From assembly GCA_040904785.1 (NCBI GenBank), contig JBBDSV010000026.1, positions 1 through 47,130 on the forward strand: a stretch of DNA of 47,130 nucleotides, in the 5' to 3' direction. Origin of the DNA: JBBDSV01 sp040904785 (GTDB lineage Bacteria; Actinomycetota; Nitriliruptoria; Nitriliruptorales; Nitriliruptoraceae). Below are positions 8,494 through 18,027 of this stretch, piece by piece. Positions within the stretch are counted from its first letter, which is position 1; every line of letters starts with the position of its first letter. The position numbers and the translations under genes were made by a program. The notes beneath the pieces were generated by a model. That model searched no databases. It was not told the DNA's origin and saw nothing but the letters and a program-made list of their open reading frames with translations.

Positions 8494-9821
8494 GTCGTCC
8501 ACTGCGTGTCCGGTTCGATGAGATCTTCCGTCCCGGTGGCGACGGCCGTGTGTTCTACGGCTGGCGGATCGTCGGCGCCGGCGCACTGTTGCAGTTGCTG
8601 CGCTCGACCATGTTCCTGCAGGCCTACGGCGCCTATGTCGTCTTGCTGCAGGAGGACTTCGGTTGGAGCGTGACCCTGCTGTCCGCCGGGTTCGCGATGG
8701 CCCGAACCGAGAGCGCGGTGCTCGGCCCCATCCAGGGGCACCTCATCGACCGCTTCGGTCCCCGGGCGATCATGCACGTCGGGGTGCTGCTGTTCGGGAC
8801 CGGCTTCGTGCTGCTCAGCATCATCCGCGTGCCGTGGCACTTCTTCGCGGCAATCTTCTTCATCGCCGTCGGATCCAATTTCTCAGGAAACCTGTCGATC
8901 TCGGTGGCGATCGTCCACTGGTTCGATCGTCGCCGTTCCACCGCGCTCGGGTTCGCCTCGACGGGCTTCGCGCTCGGCGGCATCGCGGTGCCGCTGCTCG
9001 TGCTCGCGCTGTCGGCCTTCGGATGGCGGGCCACCGCACTGGCGTCCGGTGTTTTCATGCTGGTTATCGGTCCGTTGGTGGCCAACGTCTTCCGTCATCG
9101 GCCCGCCGAGCTCGGTCTGACCGTCGACGGGGTGGTTGCGGCTCCGAGCGCCGGCCGGGCGGATGAGGTGTCCGGCGCGTTGGCGACGTCGTCCACCGAC
9201 AGCGCGTCGATGGAAGCGACATCGTTCACCGCCCGCCAGGCGATGCGCACCGGCGCGTTCTGGCGCATGTCGGGTGCGCACGCGCTGGCCGTCATGCTTG
9301 TCAATGCCGTGCTCGTCCACCTTGTGCCGCACCTAACCCGCTCCTTCGGCTACTCACTCGCCGAGGCGAGCCTCGCAGTCGCGTTGATGACGATCCTGCA
9401 GTTCCTCGGGATGGTGCTGGGCGGTGTCGTCGGTGATCGGGTCAACAAGCAACGGCTCATCTGGGTGTGCATGGTGATGCACGCCGTGGCGGCGCTCGTG
9501 CTCGCGTTCGCCGTGACGCCGGCGCTGGTCGTCGTGTTCGCGCTGCTCCACGGCACCGCGTGGGGTGTGCGTGGCCCGGTGTTGCGTGCGTGGCGCGCCG
9601 ATGTCTTCGGCACCGCGAACTTCGGATCGATCATGGGGTATTCGTCGTTGATCATCATGCTCGGCGCGGCCACGGGGCCGATCATCGCCGGCATCCTCTA
9701 CGACATGCTGGGCAGCTACACGACCACATTCGTGCTGTTGTCGGTGTGCGCGGTGGCCGGTGCCGCTCTGTTCGCCTCCGTGCGGCGACCGGATCCGGCC
9801 ACGGTGTCACCGGCGATGTGA
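8490..9821 (+). CDS. MFS transporter (monocarboxylate/OFA-like)
   Basis: A 443-residue twelve-helix major facilitator. The N-terminal half contains VFYGWRIVGAG and the A-motif-like loop QGHLIDRFGPRAIM between helices 2 and 3; a cytoplasmic loop rich in Ser and Thr (residues about 205-245) joins the two six-helix halves. The overall pattern resembles the oxalate/formate antiporter and monocarboxylate subgroup. It starts with GTG overlapping the aroA stop (GTGA), so translation is coupled to aroA. Coupling to aroA suggests transport of an aromatic precursor or organic acid, but that is inference. The end lies 15 nt from the convergent aroK. Confidence 0.85.
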   Translation: MSRPLRVRFDEIFRPGGDGRVFYGWRIVGAGALLQLLRSTMFLQAYGAYVVLLQEDFGWSVTLLSAGFAMARTESAVLGPIQGHLIDRFGPRAIMHVGVLLFGTGFVLLSIIRVPWHFFAAIFFIAVGSNFSGNLSISVAIVHWFDRRRSTALGFASTGFALGGIAVPLLVLALSAFGWRATALASGVFMLVIGPLVANVFRHRPAELGLTVDGVVAAPSAGRADEVSGALATSSTDSASMEATSFTARQAMRTGAFWRMSGAHALAVMLVNAVLVHLVPHLTRSFGYSLAEASLAVALMTILQFLGMVLGGVVGDRVNKQRLIWVCMVMHAVAALVLAFAVTPALVVVFALLHGTAWGVRGPVLRAWRADVFGTANFGSIMGYSSLIIMLGAATGPIIAGILYDMLGSYTTTFVLLSVCAVAGAALFASVRRPDPATVSPAM

Positions 9822-9836
9822 GGCGTGCGGGTCGAA

Positions 9837-10346
9837 CTACGCGTGGGCAGTGCCCTCGCCTGCGGCGGGAAGCGCAGCGATGATCTCGTCGACGATCACG
9901 TCCGGAGCACGCCCGTCGGTAACGACCGTGTGGTCGGCGACCGATGAGTACACGGGGACGCGACGGGCGAAGAGCGCCTCGACATCGTGCGTCTGCAGCA
10001 TCGGTCGGCGACGATCGTCGCCGACGCGTCTGCGGACGGTGGCGAGGTCGACCGCCAGGTGGATGACGGTGTGGGCCGCGAGACGCTGGCGCGTCTGGTC
10101 ATCTTCGACCGCGCCACCCCCGAGGGCGACGACCGCATCGTCGCCGGCGAGCGCGGCGGCAACCGTGTCGCGTTCGATCGTGCGAAATGCCGCCTCACCG
10201 GACTCGGAGAAGATCGTGGCGATCCGTCTGCCCTCGGCCGCCTCGATTGCCTTGTCGACATCGACGAACGGCATGCCGAGCCGGCGCGCGAGACGGGCCC
10301 CGACGCTCGTCTTTCCCGCGCCCATGAATCCGACCAGCACGATCAT
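9837..10346 (-). CDS. aroK: shikimate kinase
   Basis: A 169-residue nucleoside-monophosphate-kinase-fold enzyme that phosphorylates shikimate with ATP. Visible motifs are the P-loop GFMGAGKTSVG (residues 6-16), the DVDKAIE acidic pair, FRTIE with the substrate-binding Arg, the ALGGGA shikimate loop, and the lid DDRRRPML. The start ATG at 10346 places the P-loop where expected; an upstream extension to 10430 is not family-like. Gene and aroE diverge from a shared 96-nt region. It is transcribed against the aroA-MFS pair. Confidence 0.95.
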   Translation of the reverse strand: MIVLVGFMGAGKTSVGARLARRLGMPFVDVDKAIEAAEGRRIATIFSESGEAAFRTIERDTVAAALAGDDAVVALGGGAVEDDQTRQRLAAHTVIHLAVDLATVRRRVGDDRRRPMLQTHDVEALFARRVPVYSSVADHTVVTDGRAPDVIVDEIIAALPAAGEGTAHA

Positions 10347-10386
10347 GGCGCCTGCACCTGTCGTTCGGCGGACGGGACGACGACAG

Positions 10387-10396
10387 AGGCTAGTGT
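10387..10396. promoter_or_regulatory. overlapping divergent -10 boxes of aroK and aroE
   Basis: The sequence AGGCTAGTGT gives TAGTGT (10391-10396) on the plus strand, 47 nt before aroE, and TAGCCT on the minus strand (10392-10387), 41 nt before aroK. The two hexamers share one TA step. Neither has a convincing -35. Recognition is by match to the TANNNT consensus and by position in the divergent gap; no mapped start is available. Confidence 0.4.
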
Positions 10397-10442
10397 TCGC
10401 CCCGCGCCGATCCGTGCGCTTCCGCGCCATCGTGGAGCCCAG

Positions 10443-11327
10443 ATGACCGCGCCCGACTCACCCGCGCCAAGGCCGCAGGTGATTGAGCGTGCCTTCCTCA
10501 TCGGCAAGGACATCCAGCATTCGCTGTCGCCGACGATCTGGCAAGGGGTGTTCACCGAGCTCGGTCTCGCATGGACCTACGGGTTGCGCGACGTTGAAGT
10601 GGAGGAGCTCGACGCCGTGCTCGACGAGCTGCGCAATGCGCAGTATGTCGGCGCGAACGTGACCATGCCCTACAAGCAGTGGGCGTACGAACGTGCCGAC
10701 GAGCGCGACCTGTGGGTCGAACGTGCCGGCGTGTGCAACTGGATCGCGTGGCGCGACGGGCGATGGACATCGACCAACACGGACGCACAGGGCTGCACGG
10801 CACTGCTGTCCGAAACCGAACCCGTCGAGCGCGCGCTCGTCCTTGGAGCCGGCGGCGCCGCCGGTGCCGTCCTCGCCGCCCTCGACGGTCGCGCTAGCCA
10901 CGTCGTCGTCAGTGCGCGCACGCGCGACAAGGCCGAGCGGCGGGCGGAACACGCTGCCACCTGGTTGCCGGCGGTCACCACCGTCGACTGGGACGACCGG
11001 ATCGCCGCCGCCGCTGAAGCCGACCTCATCGTCAACACCACGCCGATCGGCATGGCGCAGTGGCCGGGTTCGCCCCTCGGCGACTTCGTGCCGTCGCGTG
11101 ACGTGCGGATCATGGATGCGGTCTACGGGCGCGCGCCGACCGTGCTCGAAACGCAGGCCGATACTTGGGGTGTGCCGTTCACCTGTGGGATCGCGTTTCT
11201 CGAAGCGCAAGCGACCGCGCTGCTCAGCGAATTCGGCGTCGAGCACGCTCCGGGAGGTGTCGTGGCCCGTCAGCTTTCCGGTGCCATCGGTCGCGATCCA
11301 CGGCACTGGACACGCCACGAATCGTGA
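10443..11327 (+). CDS. aroE: shikimate dehydrogenase
   Basis: A 294-residue NADP-dependent reductase converting 3-dehydroshikimate to shikimate. The substrate domain has SLSPTIWQ (28-34 region) and NVTMPYK with the catalytic lysine K78, then TNTDAQG with the conserved aspartate. The nucleotide domain has GAGGAAGAV and the NTTPIGMAQW loop. The C-terminal helix (CGIAFLEAQATALLSEFG) corresponds to the usual GMLVxQA segment, though diverged. ATG at 10443 gives a 10-residue Pro-rich N-terminal extension. It lies 3 nt before the end of the convergent CoA-transferase gene. Quinate/shikimate dehydrogenase activity is the alternative. Confidence 0.92.
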   Translation: MTAPDSPAPRPQVIERAFLIGKDIQHSLSPTIWQGVFTELGLAWTYGLRDVEVEELDAVLDELRNAQYVGANVTMPYKQWAYERADERDLWVERAGVCNWIAWRDGRWTSTNTDAQGCTALLSETEPVERALVLGAGGAAGAVLAALDGRASHVVVSARTRDKAERRAEHAATWLPAVTTVDWDDRIAAAAEADLIVNTTPIGMAQWPGSPLGDFVPSRDVRIMDAVYGRAPTVLETQADTWGVPFTCGIAFLEAQATALLSEFGVEHAPGGVVARQLSGAIGRDPRHWTRHES

Positions 11328-11330
11328 GCG

Positions 11331-12113
11331 TCAGGTGGCGCGCGGGCGCGTCGCCTGCAGTGCGCGCAGGGCGGAGAGTTCCCGACCGTCGGGAGCCGCA
11401 CAGACATCGAGATCATCAGCGATCCGAAGCGGCCAGCCGGTCGCTGCGCGGGCATCGTCGGGGTCGACGCCCGGATACACCGAGGACAGCACGAGTTCGC
11501 ACGTCGCCGGGTCGGGTCGCAGGACGCCGTAGTCGGTGATCACCTGGGTCGGACCGGCGCCGCGCATGCCGAACCGCTCGCGATCGCCGGGCGCGGATCC
11601 GAAGCCCACCGACGTCACGAAGTCAACCGACCCAACGAACGTGCGCGGTCGTTGCCGCAGCATGATGATCACTTCGCGACACGACGCGGCGATCTCCGGA
11701 GCGCCGCCGGCACCCGGCAGGCGCACGTCGGGCCGGTGATAGTCGTCGCCGATCACCGTCGAGTTGATGTTGGCGAACCGGTCGATCTGGGCGGCGCCGA
11801 GGAAGCCGACGTCGATACGGCCCGATTGCAGCCAGTAGTTGAAGATCTCGGGCACCGACACGACCGTGTCGGCGGTCTCGGCGAGTTCGCCGTCGCCGAT
11901 GGAAAGCGGCAGCCGGGTCGGGCGCGCTCCGATCGTGCCCGACTCGTAGATGAGCACCAGATCGGGAGTCGTCGTCGCACGCGCGAGGTTGGCGGCGACG
12001 CTGGGCAGGCCGATGCCGACAAAACAGGTGCGCCGGCCTGCGAGCGCCCGGGCGGCGGTGATCGTCATCAGGTCGTCGGATGACCAGTTCGCGTCCGTGC
12101 CGGAGGTCGTCAT
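11331..12113 (-). CDS. CoA-transferase family subunit B (IpdB-like)
   Basis: A 260-residue beta subunit of the class I CoA-transferase fold. Visible features are the LIYESGTIGA segment (position of the catalytic Glu motif in true transferases), PEIFNYWLQSGRIDVGFLGAAQID and the glycine loop PGAGGAPEIAASC. In Actinobacteria such pairs include IpdAB, which opens the last steroid ring as a hydrolase, and glutaconate-type transferases. Its ATG overlaps the stop of the alpha subunit gene, so the two subunits are made in a coupled way. There are no other steroid catabolic genes in the window, so the substrate is open. Confidence 0.8.
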   Translation of the reverse strand: MTTSGTDANWSSDDLMTITAARALAGRRTCFVGIGLPSVAANLARATTTPDLVLIYESGTIGARPTRLPLSIGDGELAETADTVVSVPEIFNYWLQSGRIDVGFLGAAQIDRFANINSTVIGDDYHRPDVRLPGAGGAPEIAASCREVIIMLRQRPRTFVGSVDFVTSVGFGSAPGDRERFGMRGAGPTQVITDYGVLRPDPATCELVLSSVYPGVDPDDARAATGWPLRIADDLDVCAAPDGRELSALRALQATRPRAT

Positions 12114-12955
12114 CGCGCATCCGTGAGTGTCGGGTCGGGTTCACCGTGCATCACGACCGCATCGAGCCAGGCAGCGAACCGGTCGCGGTCACGACTGATC
12201 GCATCCCAGGCGAGATAGGCGGCGTTGTCGCGTGCGTAGTAGCCCTGGGCGTACGACGGCCGTGCGCCGCCCGGCGCGACCGCAACCGCGTCGATCGTCC
12301 AGGACGGCAGGATCACGGCGCCGGCAACGGGTTGGAGCGTGTCGACGACCTCCTCGACGGTGACCAGTGCCCGTTTCGCCGCGAGCACCGCCTCTTTCTG
12401 GACGCCCGTGATGCCCCACAGCTGCACGGTGCCGGACCGATCGGCACGCTGGGCGTGGATGACCGCCACGTCCGGCTCCAGTGCCGGCACGGCTGTCAAC
12501 GTCTCGCCGGTGAACGGGCACGTGATCGGGGCGACGTTCGTGTGCTGCTCGAGGTCGGTGCCGCGGTAGCCGCGCATCACCGCGAACGGCAGTCCTGCCG
12601 CGCCGGCGACATACCGATTGGCCATCCCGGCGTGGCTGTGCTCTTCGAGCTCCAGCGGCCGGGGCCAACTGGTCGCGACCGCATCGCGGAACCGGTGCAG
12701 TGAACCGACACCGGGATTGCCGCCCCACGAGAACACGAGCTTGGCGGCACACCCGGCCCCGATCATCCGGTCGAACAGCAGGTCCGGGGTCATCCGCACG
12801 AGCGTGAGGTCGCGACGGCCCTGACGGATGATCTCGTGACCGGCCGCGAACGGGATGAGGTGAGTGAACCCCTCGAGCGCGACGACATCACCGTCGCCGA
12901 CGAGTGTGGCAACCGCCGCCGACAGGTCCTGGATGGGCGTTGAGGGAGACATCAT
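12110..12955 (-). CDS. CoA-transferase family subunit A (IpdA-like)
   Basis: A 281-residue alpha subunit paired with the downstream beta subunit. It shows GDVVALEGFTHLIPFAAGHE near the N-terminus, then LTLVRMTPDLLFDRMIGAG and KLVFSWGGNPGVGSLHRF, a pattern typical of actinobacterial IpdA/glutaconate CoA-transferase-like alpha chains. Two ATG codons (12955, 12952) are adjacent; the first overlaps the stop of the preceding membrane-anchored protein gene. The overlap chain ties this catabolic-looking pair to the exporter genes upstream, an unusual combination. The family is secure; hydrolase versus transferase chemistry cannot be settled by eye. Confidence 0.8.
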   Translation of the reverse strand: MMSPSTPIQDLSAAVATLVGDGDVVALEGFTHLIPFAAGHEIIRQGRRDLTLVRMTPDLLFDRMIGAGCAAKLVFSWGGNPGVGSLHRFRDAVATSWPRPLELEEHSHAGMANRYVAGAAGLPFAVMRGYRGTDLEQHTNVAPITCPFTGETLTAVPALEPDVAVIHAQRADRSGTVQLWGITGVQKEAVLAAKRALVTVEEVVDTLQPVAGAVILPSWTIDAVAVAPGGARPSYAQGYYARDNAAYLAWDAISRDRDRFAAWLDAVVMHGEPDPTLTDAR

Positions 12956-13452
12956 CGTCCCGCGAACTGCTGGATGACGGTGGCATCGAGGCGGCCCTCG
13001 TCATCGAACGACCCGGTGATGACGACCCGCATGCCGGGGTCTACGGTGTCGATGGATACCGGGCGCGAAGCCGCGACACGCGTCGACGCCGAGGTCACGA
13101 CCCGCAGGATCGACCCGTCGGCCTGGTCGACGAGCAGCACGTCGCCGTCGACCGCACGCACCGTGCCCAGCACCTGCGGTCCGGTGACCTCGGGATGCGC
13201 CACCGGATCCTGTGAGGCCGCCTCCATCGCTGCCGTCATCGACGTCAGCGAGGATGTCACGATCGCGCCGAGCGCGAACCCGACCACGACCAGCGCGATG
13301 GTGGCGAGGACCGTTGTCGACCGCGCCCGCCGTCGATCTCCCGCGGCCTCGAGACGCGCGTCGAGATCGGTCTCGTCAAGTGGCGTGGCGAGCAGCATGT
13401 CGTCGTCGACCTCTTCGCCGGTCGTCGTCGGCTCGGTCGTGTCGTCAGCCAT
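12952..13452 (-). CDS. membrane-anchored protein with small beta-barrel-like C-domain
   Basis: A 166-residue protein with an acidic N-terminal cytoplasmic tail (residues 1-45), one transmembrane helix (about 47-68, VLATIALVVVGFALGAIV) and an extracytoplasmic domain. The outer domain has the sequence pattern VLGTVRAVDGDVLLVDQADGSILRVVTS, resembling DUF5666-type small beta barrels in which a short OB-like fold is repeated. It lies between the exporter permease (56 nt upstream) and the CoA-transferase pair (overlap). It may be an accessory of the exporter, but that is inference. I do not recognise it as a named family member. Confidence 0.6.
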   Translation of the reverse strand: MADDTTEPTTTGEEVDDDMLLATPLDETDLDARLEAAGDRRRARSTTVLATIALVVVGFALGAIVTSSLTSMTAAMEAASQDPVAHPEVTGPQVLGTVRAVDGDVLLVDQADGSILRVVTSASTRVAASRPVSIDTVDPGMRVVITGSFDDEGRLDATVIQQFAGR

Positions 13453-13508
13453 CTGGTGTTCCGATCGTCACGGGTCCGGTCGGGGTCGTGCCGCCCGAAC
13501 CGGCAGGG

Positions 13509-14722
13509 TCACTCATAGCGCAATGCGTCGATCGGGCGCAGCTTGGCGGCGCGGTTGGCCGGGTGTGCCCCGAAGAAGATGCCGATGGCGAACGTGACGC
13601 CGAAGGCGAGCACGATCGTTGAGGGCATCACCACGGGCTGGAACGCGCCGATGTGGATGCTGCTCACCGCGACGCCGGCGAGGACTCCCAGGCCACCGCC
13701 GAACAGGGAGAGCATCGTCGCCTCCAGCAGGAACTGTCCCAGAATCGCCCCACGTGGGGCACCGATCGCCTTGCGGATGCCGATCTCGCGGGTGCGTTCG
13801 GTCACCGTCATCAGCATGATGTTGGTGATCCCGACACCGCCGACGAGCAGCGAGATGCCGGCGATGGCCGCCAGCAGGGCCGAGATGAGTCCGGTGATCG
13901 TGCTGATCGCGTCGAGCAGGGTCGCCTGATTGAAGATCTGGTAGGTGCGGTCGTCGGGATCAGTGATCCCGTAGCGGGCGTCGAGCACCGACAGGATCTG
14001 CGCCTCAGCCGCGTTGACCTGATCCGGCCCCGTCGCCTGCGCGATGATGGCGTCGACCGGTCCGTAGCCGGTCACGCTCTGTTGCAGCGAGGTGATCGGC
14101 ACGAACGCGAGATTGTCGATGTCTTGGCCGATGATCTCGCCGCGTTCGACGATCACCCCCGCCACGGTGAACGGAGCGCCAGCGATCATCACGCGTTCGC
14201 CCAGCGGATCCGCCCCACCGAAGAGTTCGTCGGCGACCGTCCGCCCGAGCAGAACGACCTGGCGTGCCCCGGCGAGGTCGTCTTCCGACAGGGTCGATCC
14301 CTCGACGACGGCGAACTCGGCGATGTCGAGATAGCTCGGGGTCGCGCCGAAGAACGTCTCGATGCGATGACTGGAGTAGCCGTATCGCGCTTCGACACCC
14401 AGCATTTGGATGATCGGTGCCGCCCGGGCGATCGCCGGTGCGCCCTCCGGGTCCTCCAACGCACGGGCGTCGGCGATGGTCAGTTCGCGCGGTCGGATGT
14501 CGCGTCCCTCGTCCGACGACGTCGTCGTGTCGGCGAACACGGTGATGGTGTTCGCGCCGAACGAGCTCACGGTCGCCGAGATCGCCTGTCCCGCGCCGTT
14601 GCCGACGGCGGTCAGCACGACCACGGCGGCAACACCGATGAAGATGCCCAGCATCGTCAGCACCGAACGCATCCGGTTGGCGACCAGCCCCCGGATCGCG
14701 AACCGCACCACCTCGCGGAGCA

Positions 14723-14726
<4 letters not shown>
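13509..14726 (-). CDS. MacB-type ABC transporter permease
   Basis: A 405-residue permease of the MacB/FtsX superfamily. It has one N-terminal helix (VLTMLGIFIGVAAVVVL, about 21-38), a large extracytoplasmic domain (about 45-275) and three C-terminal helices with the family segment TERTREIGIRKAIGAPRGAI between the second and third. The architecture is that of mechanotransmitting transporters, which do not pump through the membrane but drive periplasmic or cell-surface partners. Its ATG overlaps the stop of the ATPase gene by 4 nt. Together with the adaptor gene it makes a MacAB-like set, which in Actinobacteria exports peptides, lipids or antibiotics. Confidence 0.88.
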
Positions 14727-15490
<764 letters not shown>

Positions 15491-15493
15491 CGC

Positions 15494-16975
15494 TCAGTTC
15501 CCGCGCGCCGGCTCGGTTGACGGTTCGCTGGGCCCTCCCGGACCGAAGACGTCCGGCAGTTGCCCGGTACCGGTCGATGGCAGCACGACGACATCACCTT
15601 CGGCGAGCCCTGCGGTGATCTCGACGAACTGATCGCCGCGCAATCCGATCTCCACATCGCGTTCAACGGTCGATTCGCCGTCGTAGACAAGCACCGTGGA
15701 GCGTGTCCCCAGCGTCGTCACCGTCGTCGCCGGGACATAGAGGACATCGTCAGCCTGCCCGGTGACGACCTCAACAGTGATCGTCTGGCCGATGCGGATC
15801 CCGTCGGGCAGATCGTCGAACGCGAGCTCCACGCCGTACTGGACCAGGTTGCCCGTGAGTGTCGGCGTCGGATCGATGCGGGAGACCTGGGCGTTGACGG
15901 CGACGCCGGGAATCGCGTCGAAGGTGATGACCGCGGGCTGGCCGATCGCCAGCCGGGTCGCGTCCGCCTCGGAGAACCGGGCCACCGCCGCACGCGCACC
16001 GACATCGGTCAGTTCGACGGCCGCGCCGCTCGACGTGGACACGGTGCCACCGACCTGCACGTTGACCGCGGCGACGACGCCGCCGACTGGGGCGTGCAAC
16101 GTCGCATTCTGCACGTCCCGGCGTGCCTGTGCCAATTGCGCCGCTGTGCGTGCGACTTCGGCGTCGGCCTGCGCGACGTCGCCGCTGCGCGCGCCGGCAG
16201 TCTCGACATCGAGCCGTGCTTCGGCGATCCGGAGCGTGAGCTGCGCCTGGTCGAGCGTGTCTTGGGTCTGGGCGACCGTCTGGGACTCGCGGAGACGCGT
16301 CTGGTCGCGCTCGTGTTCGGCGGTGGCTAGCGCGTCTTCGGCCTGGGCGATGGCGTCCTGTGTCTGCACGCACGTCGTGACCGTGTCGTCGGTCACGGGG
16401 TCGCACAGGCGGTCCTCAACGGCGCGCCAGGCGTCTTCGGCCTGATCGAGGCGGTTGCTGGCCGTATCGACGGCACGATCGGCGGCGGCGCGCGCCGCAT
16501 CCGCGGACGCCTCGGCACGCTCGTGTGCCTCCTCGGCCTGCCGCAGCTGCACGGCTGCTTGGTCACGCTCGAGCGCCAACAGCTGGCGTTGGCGTGACGA
16601 CGGTCCGGCAACGAGCTGCGAGCGGGCCGCCTCGGCTGCGCGGTGTGCGGCCTCGGCGACCGTGACCTGCTCGGTGAGCACCTGGTCGTCGAGTCGGGCG
16701 ATCACATCTCCCGCGGCGACCTCGTCACCGACGTCGACCGCGACATCGGCGACGCGACCTGCCGCTTCGAACACGACGCCGACGGCATCGGGTGAAACGA
16801 TCTCGCCGGAGGCGGCGACCGTGCCGATGACACTTCCGCGCCGGACCTCGGTCGTCAGTGGTTCGGGTTCCTGTGGCGCCGCACCCCCGAGCGCACCAGC
16901 GGCGATCCCGACCCCTGACAGGATGACGAGACCGATCGCGGCATTGATGAGCAACGTGCGTCGTCGCAGGAGCAT
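15494..16975 (-). CDS. HlyD/MacA-type membrane fusion (adaptor) protein
   Basis: A 493-residue adaptor anchored by an N-terminal helix (LLINAAIGLVILSGVGIAAG). After the anchor come the lipoyl-like half (GTVAASGEIVSP and VAVDVGDEVAAGDVIARLDDQ), a very long Ala/Gln/Glu-rich coiled-coil hairpin (about residues 105-265, with a cysteine pair near CDPVTDDTVTTC), the second lipoyl half (LHAPVGGVVAAVNVQVGG) and a beta-barrel domain. I chose ATG 16975 rather than an upstream ATG at 17065, because the 30 extra residues look non-native. The coiled coil is long for a Gram-positive adaptor. It is the first gene of the exporter operon and probably links the permease to a cell-surface substrate. Confidence 0.85.
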   Translation of the reverse strand: MLLRRRTLLINAAIGLVILSGVGIAAGALGGAAPQEPEPLTTEVRRGSVIGTVAASGEIVSPDAVGVVFEAAGRVADVAVDVGDEVAAGDVIARLDDQVLTEQVTVAEAAHRAAEAARSQLVAGPSSRQRQLLALERDQAAVQLRQAEEAHERAEASADAARAAADRAVDTASNRLDQAEDAWRAVEDRLCDPVTDDTVTTCVQTQDAIAQAEDALATAEHERDQTRLRESQTVAQTQDTLDQAQLTLRIAEARLDVETAGARSGDVAQADAEVARTAAQLAQARRDVQNATLHAPVGGVVAAVNVQVGGTVSTSSGAAVELTDVGARAAVARFSEADATRLAIGQPAVITFDAIPGVAVNAQVSRIDPTPTLTGNLVQYGVELAFDDLPDGIRIGQTITVEVVTGQADDVLYVPATTVTTLGTRSTVLVYDGESTVERDVEIGLRGDQFVEITAGLAEGDVVVLPSTGTGQLPDVFGPGGPSEPSTEPARGN

Positions 16976-17149
16976 CGGCAGGATCCTTGCACGCCAGAGG
17001 GTCGGGCCACCTGTTCGTGGCCGGACGTCCACGAAGAGACTAGTCACGGAGCGGCCAGCGGCCATGCTCGGCCGCGGTCGACAGCGCCGCTAGGGTCGAA
17101 CGACCGACGTCAGTCGCGCCGAACACCATGCCTCGAGAGGGTTCGAACC

Positions 17150-17548
17150 ATGCTGGGCCACTTCGTCGCCGTCGCGGTCGGTGGGGCGCTCGGCGCGGTC
17201 CTGCGGGCCGCGGTGAGCGTGGCGATGCCGGCAGCAGCTGGCGGGCTCGCACCGACGCTTGTTGTCAATCTCGGTGCGGCAGCGGCGCTGGGCGCCATCG
17301 TCGGACTTGCGCGACGCCGGCCGCTCAGCCCGCGGGTGTCGGCATTTCTGGCCACCGGCCTGCTCGGGTCGCTGTCGACCTACAGCACGTTCGCCGTCGA
17401 AGTGCACGAACTGCTGCTCGCCGGCCGGGTAGTCGTGGCAATCGGCTACGCCGTCGGATCGGTGGTGCTCGGCATCGCGGCAGCATGGACCGGGCGTCGG
17501 ATCGCGATTGGTTTCGCCACCCCGCGGTCACCCGCGGCGTCGTCATGA
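17150..17548 (+). CDS. crcB: fluoride channel FluC/CrcB, first subunit
   Basis: A 132-residue four-helix membrane protein of the Fluc family, which exports fluoride passively. Motifs are GGALGAVLRAA near the N-terminus, VVNLGAAAALG with the conserved asparagine, and GLLGSLSTYSTF, the phenylalanine-box region. A TAGGGT box at 17091-17096 is a candidate -10. No ribosome site is obvious. The gene overlaps the second copy by 4 nt (ATGA). I looked for a fluoride riboswitch in the 174 nt upstream and saw none. Tandem pairs in Gram-positives can act as heterodimers. Confidence 0.9.
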   Translation: MLGHFVAVAVGGALGAVLRAAVSVAMPAAAGGLAPTLVVNLGAAAALGAIVGLARRRPLSPRVSAFLATGLLGSLSTYSTFAVEVHELLLAGRVVVAIGYAVGSVVLGIAAAWTGRRIAIGFATPRSPAASS

Positions 17549-17931
17549 CACTGGCAACGTGGCTCGCGATCGCCGTCGCCGGCGCGGCGGGGGCGGTCAC
17601 ACGCGCGGCGCTCGACACGTTCGCGGCCCGTCGTTCGCTTCGGGCGCGGCGGACGACCGCAACCATCAACGTGGGCGGCTCGGTTCTCGCCGGCCTCGTC
17701 GCCGGAACGGTTGTCGCCTGCGGGACGGTCGCGGCGGCGACGGTGCTCGCCACCGGCTTCCTCGGCGCGTTCACGACGTTCTCGACCGCGATGAACCAGA
17801 TCGTGCTGGCCGCGTCCGATGGCGACCGTGTCGGTGGCGCAGCGTCAGCCGTGGCCACGCTTGGACTCGCGGTAGCCGGTGCCGCCGCAGGCTGGTGGCT
17901 CGCGTTCGCGTTCGCCGCGGCATGCCGATAG
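17545..17931 (+). CDS. crcB: fluoride channel FluC/CrcB, second subunit
   Basis: A 128-residue partner of the preceding gene, clearly diverged from it. It has GAAGAVTRAALD, TINVGGSVLAGLVAG with the pore asparagine, and GFLGAFTTFSTAMNQ, closer to the canonical GxFTTFST motif than the first copy. Its ATG overlaps the stop of the first gene. Fluc channels are antiparallel dimers; two diverged adjacent genes suggest an obligate heterodimer in which each chain keeps a fixed orientation. The 96 nt after it lead to the RND transporter without another gene. Confidence 0.9.
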   Translation: MTLATWLAIAVAGAAGAVTRAALDTFAARRSLRARRTTATINVGGSVLAGLVAGTVVACGTVAAATVLATGFLGAFTTFSTAMNQIVLAASDGDRVGGAASAVATLGLAVAGAAAGWWLAFAFAAACR

Positions 17932-18027
17932 CCGGCAGGGCACATGTCGCGTTCCGCCTGACCCATCCGTGCGTGCGCACGATCCGAAGCCTTGACAGCC
18001 GCAATTGTCGCGGTCGCACGCCGTCCG

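Noticed and set aside
17097..17150. GGTTCGAACC before crcB, resembling a tRNA T-arm
   Set aside because: No acceptor stem, anticodon arm or CCA can be built around it; it is a chance palindrome.
17066..17150. Possible fluoride riboswitch before the FluC genes
   Set aside because: The conserved pseudoknot core of the crcB motif is not visible.
17992..18027. TTGACA at 17992-17997 as a -35 box, or TTG as the RND transporter start
   Set aside because: No -10 lies at a suitable distance, and the residues coded before ATG 18028 are not typical of the family.
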